A DNA stretch of 39,844 nucleotides, from NCBI RefSeq assembly GCF_019683755.1, contig NZ_JADGHT010000006.1, positions 1 through 39,844 of the forward strand, in the 5' to 3' direction. Source of the DNA: Thermogemmatispora sp. GTDB lineage: Bacteria > Chloroflexota > Ktedonobacteria > Ktedonobacterales > Ktedonobacteraceae. The position numbers and the translations under genes are program-made. Positions 37,711 to 39,844 of the stretch are shown here, piece by piece; positions within the stretch are counted from its first letter, which is position 1, and each line of letters starts with the position of its first letter. Under the pieces are notes generated by a model that worked only from the letters and a program-made list of their open reading frames with translations, was not told the origin of the DNA and ran no database searches.

Positions 37711-38667
37711 ATGCGTATTGTTTCCTTGCTCGCCAGCGCTACAGAGATGGTAGCGGCCCTTGGCTGCACAGAGCAACTGGTGGGGCGCTCCCATGAATGC
37801 GACTATCCGCCCGAGGTTCAGCGCCTGCCAGCCTTGAGCCGTCCCGTCATTGATATCAATACTAGCAGTGCAGGGATCGATGCCCAGGTTCGGCAGCTTG
37901 CAGGAACGCGTCAGCGTGGCAACGCCGCCGCACTGCAAGCCCTGAGCATTTATCAGATCGATGTCTCCCGCCTCCAGGAGCTGCAACCGGATGTCATTTT
38001 GACGCAGACCCAATGCGAGGTCTGCGCTGTCAGCGAGCGCGATGTTAGTGAGGCGGTGCGGCAGCTCACCGGCCTGCAGCCACGGATCGTTTCCCTGGCC
38101 CCCTATCGTCTCAGTGATGTCTGGGAAGATCTGCGACGGGTGGGGGCCGCCCTGGGACGTGAGGCCGAGGCCGAGGCGCTGATCGCTAGCTATCAACGAC
38201 GTCTGGAGCAGTTGCGTCAGCGCTGCGCCCGCCTGAGTGCTGAGCGTGGGCAACCACCACGCGTGGCGATCCTGGAATGGCTTGACCCGCTGATGGGGTC
38301 CGGCAACTGGACCCCCGAGCTGGTTGCCTGTGCCGGCGGTGAACCAGTTCTGAGCGCCGGCGGGCAGCACGCGCCGTGGGTGAGCTGGGACGAGCTGCGC
38401 CAGGCCGATCCCGAGGTGCTGATCCTTTCGCCCTGTGGCTTCGATGTGGAGCGCACCCGGCAGGACGCCTCTCTCCTCCAGCAGCACCCCTCTTGGCCTA
38501 CCTTGCGCGCTGTGCGAGAGGGGCACGTCTACCTGATCGATGGCAATCATTATCTGAACCGCTCAGGGCCACGGCTGGTCGAGTCGGCGGAGCTGATCGC
38601 GCTGGCGCTCTGGGGCGAGCGGGCAGAGGTACCCTTGCCGGCTGAAGGCTGGCAGCCTTTAGGCTGA
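37711..38667 (+). CDS. BtuF-like cobalamin/iron-siderophore binding protein without signal peptide
   Basis: A 318-residue member of the Peripla_BP_2 (FecCD/BtuF) family, resembling vitamin B12-binding proteins: 'IVSLLASATEMVAALGC' (3-19), 'VGRSHECDYPP' (24-34), 'LQPDVILTQTQCEVCAVSE' and 'GNHYLNRSGPRLVESAELI' (near the end). BtuF proteins carry B12 outside the membrane for BtuCD; this one starts directly at the domain with no signal peptide or lipobox, as do several cytosolic homologues known in other phyla, so its place and role are unclear. ATG at 37711 follows GAAGGGAG; an in-frame GTG at 37573 would add 46 basic residues and is unlikely. No BtuC or BtuD genes are near. Confidence 0.88.
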   Translation: MRIVSLLASATEMVAALGCTEQLVGRSHECDYPPEVQRLPALSRPVIDINTSSAGIDAQVRQLAGTRQRGNAAALQALSIYQIDVSRLQELQPDVILTQTQCEVCAVSERDVSEAVRQLTGLQPRIVSLAPYRLSDVWEDLRRVGAALGREAEAEALIASYQRRLEQLRQRCARLSAERGQPPRVAILEWLDPLMGSGNWTPELVACAGGEPVLSAGGQHAPWVSWDELRQADPEVLILSPCGFDVERTRQDASLLQQHPSWPTLRAVREGHVYLIDGNHYLNRSGPRLVESAELIALALWGERAEVPLPAEGWQPLG

Positions 38668-38725
38668 GGAGTCACCAGGGCAAGCTGCGGGGGCGATTAG
38701 CGAGGCCAATCTCAGGCTAGCAAAG

Positions 38726-38859
38726 AGAGGGTCACTCTTCACTGCTTGCTTGCTGATTGGCCCTCGTTTGGCAGCGGCAGCGCCCTGAGTGCGTATGAGA
38801 GAGACTTGTCCATCAGGGCGCCAGCTCAAGGCCAGCCAGCAACAGCAGAGTGACCCTCT
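38726..38859. repeat. Nested inverted-repeat element, 134 bp
   Basis: Three concentric pairs: outer AGAGGGTCACTCT (38726-38738) / AGAGTGACCCTCT (38847-38859), perfect 13 bp; middle 38752-38762 / 38830-38840, 9 of 11; inner GCGCCCTGA (38780-38788) / TCAGGGCGC (38813-38821), perfect 9 bp; loop 24 nt. It lies between convergent genes, has no T-tract, and carries no open frame. It could be a structured RNA, a bidirectional terminator or a small non-coding mobile element; no duplicated flanks are seen. Confidence 0.6.
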
Positions 38860-38933
38860 TGCGCCTCCTGTTTGACCACAAGCAGTGGTAGCGGCAGCAG
38901 GAGCCAGGCGTGAGCGCCAGCCAGCGGCGCTCG

Positions 38934-39194
38934 TCAAGACTGCTCGCCGCGCCTGGGCGCCGAGGCCCAGAAGATCGCTACCACAAAGAGGGCGAACAGC
39001 AGGATAAGGAACCCCATCAGTCCGTCGACAATGGGGGCCAGGCTGAATTGAAAGAGGCCGGCGGAGGCAAAGAGCAGCACAACGAGAATCCCAACGACCG
39101 GGAAAAGATAGAGCCAGTTGTAGCGCCGTGTTGGATCAGCAGCCCGCCGGCGCCGGCTCGGCAACGGTGTATAGTCAGACTCCAGTGGCTCCAT
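38934..39194 (-). CDS. Small two-span membrane protein (86 aa)
   Basis: An 86-residue protein with a basic head ('PSRRRRAADPTRR', ~12-24), two hydrophobic spans (~27-50 'WLYLFPVVGILVVLLFASAGLFQF' and ~54-77 'IVDGLMGFLILLFALFVVAIFW') and a basic tail. No family is recognised. ATG at 39194 has GAAAGGCG nearby. A near-consensus promoter (39384-39412) lies ~180 bases upstream with a palindrome in its spacer, so expression may be repressed by a factor. The long leader is unusual. The gene converges on the BtuF-like gene across the inverted-repeat element. Confidence 0.72.
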   Translation of the reverse strand: MEPLESDYTPLPSRRRRAADPTRRYNWLYLFPVVGILVVLLFASAGLFQFSLAPIVDGLMGFLILLFALFVVAIFWASAPRRGEQS

Positions 39195-39558
39195 GAAACG
39201 CCTTTCTACGGCAACGAGCGCAAGTCAGAGGCAGACAGCCCAGACGAGCAGGCTATCTCTGGACCTTCCGGCTCGCACCCGCAGCGGATGATTTCAGCAT
39301 TCAGCTCAGTTCAGTTCCTGGTGAACCAGCGGCACCACTCTGAGCAGGCTCGCGCCGCTGCCTCGTTCCGTTCACCGGCCCTTATTATAGTGCGTCCTGG
39401 ACGCGAACGCAACTCTGCCAGCAGCCCGGTTGCTGACCCATCCCAGGTCACTGGCGGTGAAGCGGATCGCCAGCGCTTCTCACCGGTCAGCCCAGTGGCT
39501 GGCTGGAGTGCTTTCTCTGCGCGCCAGGCCGACTCAGGGGTGAAGAGAGGCATCTCTC
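39195..39558. other. Leader and promoter region of the 86-aa gene
   Basis: It contains the promoter and palindrome at 39384-39412, then a ~180-nt leader with no clear structure. An 80-codon frame (39311-39553, -) starts five bases after the helix-turn-helix gene stop, but it contains that promoter and its ribosome site is too close; I do not call it a gene. Confidence 0.45.
39384..39412 (-). promoter_or_regulatory. Near-consensus promoter with palindrome in the spacer
   Basis: On the minus strand TTGCGT (39412-39407), 17-bp spacer, TATAAT (39389-39384). The spacer contains the palindrome GCGTCC-T-GGACGC (+ strand 39392-39404, 6+1+6). Such placement fits a repressor or activator site. Transcript start ~39377. 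Confidence 0.6.
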
Positions 39559-39762
39559 CTACGAGGCGCGATGACAGCCAGACTCAGGAGAGGAGTGAAG
39601 TGAACGCCTGACCGAAATATAAGGAAGCGGGCGCAAACGATTGAGATAGCGACGCACCTCCAAGGCATTGACATGATAAGCGGAACCTTTCACGGTGGCA
39701 GGGATGCGGCCCTCAGCAATGGCAGTACAGAGGTCGGCAATGGTCAGGACACGCTCAGACAT
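39559..39762 (-). CDS. Small helix-turn-helix (excisionase/MerR-like) protein
   Basis: A 67-residue protein. Residues ~5-45 ('VLTIADLCTAIAEGRIPATVKGSAYHVNALEVRRYLNRLRPL') resemble a winged-helix DNA-binding head of the MerR/excisionase (HTH_17) type, where 'I.DL...I..GRIPA...G..Y.V...E..RYL' reads the site. The C-terminal ~20 residues are polar. ATG at 39762 follows GGAGGT five bases upstream. The ribosome site is part of a perfect palindrome GAGGTACCTC (39763-39772), which may be its own operator. Such proteins can regulate genes or aid recombination; no integrase is near. Confidence 0.72.
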   Translation of the reverse strand: MSERVLTIADLCTAIAEGRIPATVKGSAYHVNALEVRRYLNRLRPLPYISVRRSLHSSPESGCHRAS

Positions 39763-39772
39763 GAGGTACCTC
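39763..39772. promoter_or_regulatory. Palindrome covering the Shine-Dalgarno site of the HTH gene
   Basis: GAGGTACCTC is a perfect 10-bp palindrome directly before the ATG; the direct repeat ATGAGG occurs at 39761-39766 and 39774-39779. It could be an autoregulatory site. Confidence 0.35.
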
Positions 39773-39844
39773 CATGAGGACTGTGCACTCGTAGCCGGCC
39801 AGTCCCACCCGCCCGCTCGCCTTGCTTACTACCCTTTTCTTTTC

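Noticed and set aside
39311-39553. 80-codon minus-strand frame starting five bases after the HTH gene stop
   Set aside because: The ribosome site is only two bases from the ATG, rare codons (ATA ATA AGG) occur, and the strong promoter 39384-39412 lies inside it.
1-39844. CRISPR arrays, tRNA/rRNA genes, insertion sequences and phage genes
   Set aside because: No regularly spaced repeats, tRNA-like arms, transposase or phage motifs were recognised on either strand.

Overview
The window is GC-rich and gene-dense with long intergenic leaders. It has no rRNA, tRNA, CRISPR, phage or transposase genes that I can see. I infer a bacterium of the phylum Chloroflexota, class Ktedonobacteria, with Thermogemmatispora or a relative as the best guess. 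The reasons are the mix of families: sigma factor, zinc-finger anti-sigma and TPR-CHAT genes; a DUF4388 protein; a Ser/Thr kinase; an LPxTG protein with a sortase, which points to a single-membrane cell; a DUF4397 surface protein; and an animal-type transketolase and deoxyribose-phosphate aldolase. The taxon is inferred from gene content only.

Layout from left to right. 1-5000 (+ strand): the 3' end of a periplasmic binding protein gene, low-specificity threonine aldolase, a small membrane protein, and a short-chain dehydrogenase followed by a DUF2236 oxygenase-like gene. 5300-11550 (- strand): a 51-residue membrane peptide, a DUF971 protein, then a regulatory block made of a TPR-CHAT caspase-like protein (996 aa), a tandem zinc-finger anti-sigma-like protein and a sigma-70-family factor. 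11900-15320 (+): a DUF4388 protein, a Cache-domain membrane sensor and a MOSC protein. 15360-17830 (-): a TetR repressor, ABC ATPase and ABC-2 permease export operon with two near-identical operators. 17920-20394 (-): a double aldehyde dehydrogenase resembling ALDH16. 20779-24306: a receptor Ser/Thr kinase (-) divergent from a DUF4397 LPDTG surface protein and its sortase (+).

24420-35942 (all -): DeoC, a CocE/NonD hydrolase, a DUF169 protein, RNase HI with a C-terminal extension, a small multi-span membrane protein, transketolase, a zinc alcohol dehydrogenase coupled to a cupin, and PTS enzyme I. 36295-38667 (+): a diacylglycerol/sphingosine-kinase-like protein and a BtuF-like protein without a signal peptide. 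38726-38859: a nested inverted-repeat element. 38934-39762 (-): a two-span membrane protein and a small helix-turn-helix protein.

Many genes have a legible sigma-A-like promoter (TTGnnn, usually 17 bp, TAnnAT) at a sensible distance, and several of these decide the start codon. Most of the window is metabolism and sensing. The strongest candidates for an unusual system are the sigma, double-zinc-finger and CHAT module, the LPDTG protein with a lipobox-bearing sortase, and the structured element at 38726-38859. All functions are inferred from sequence motifs recognised by eye; no database search was possible.
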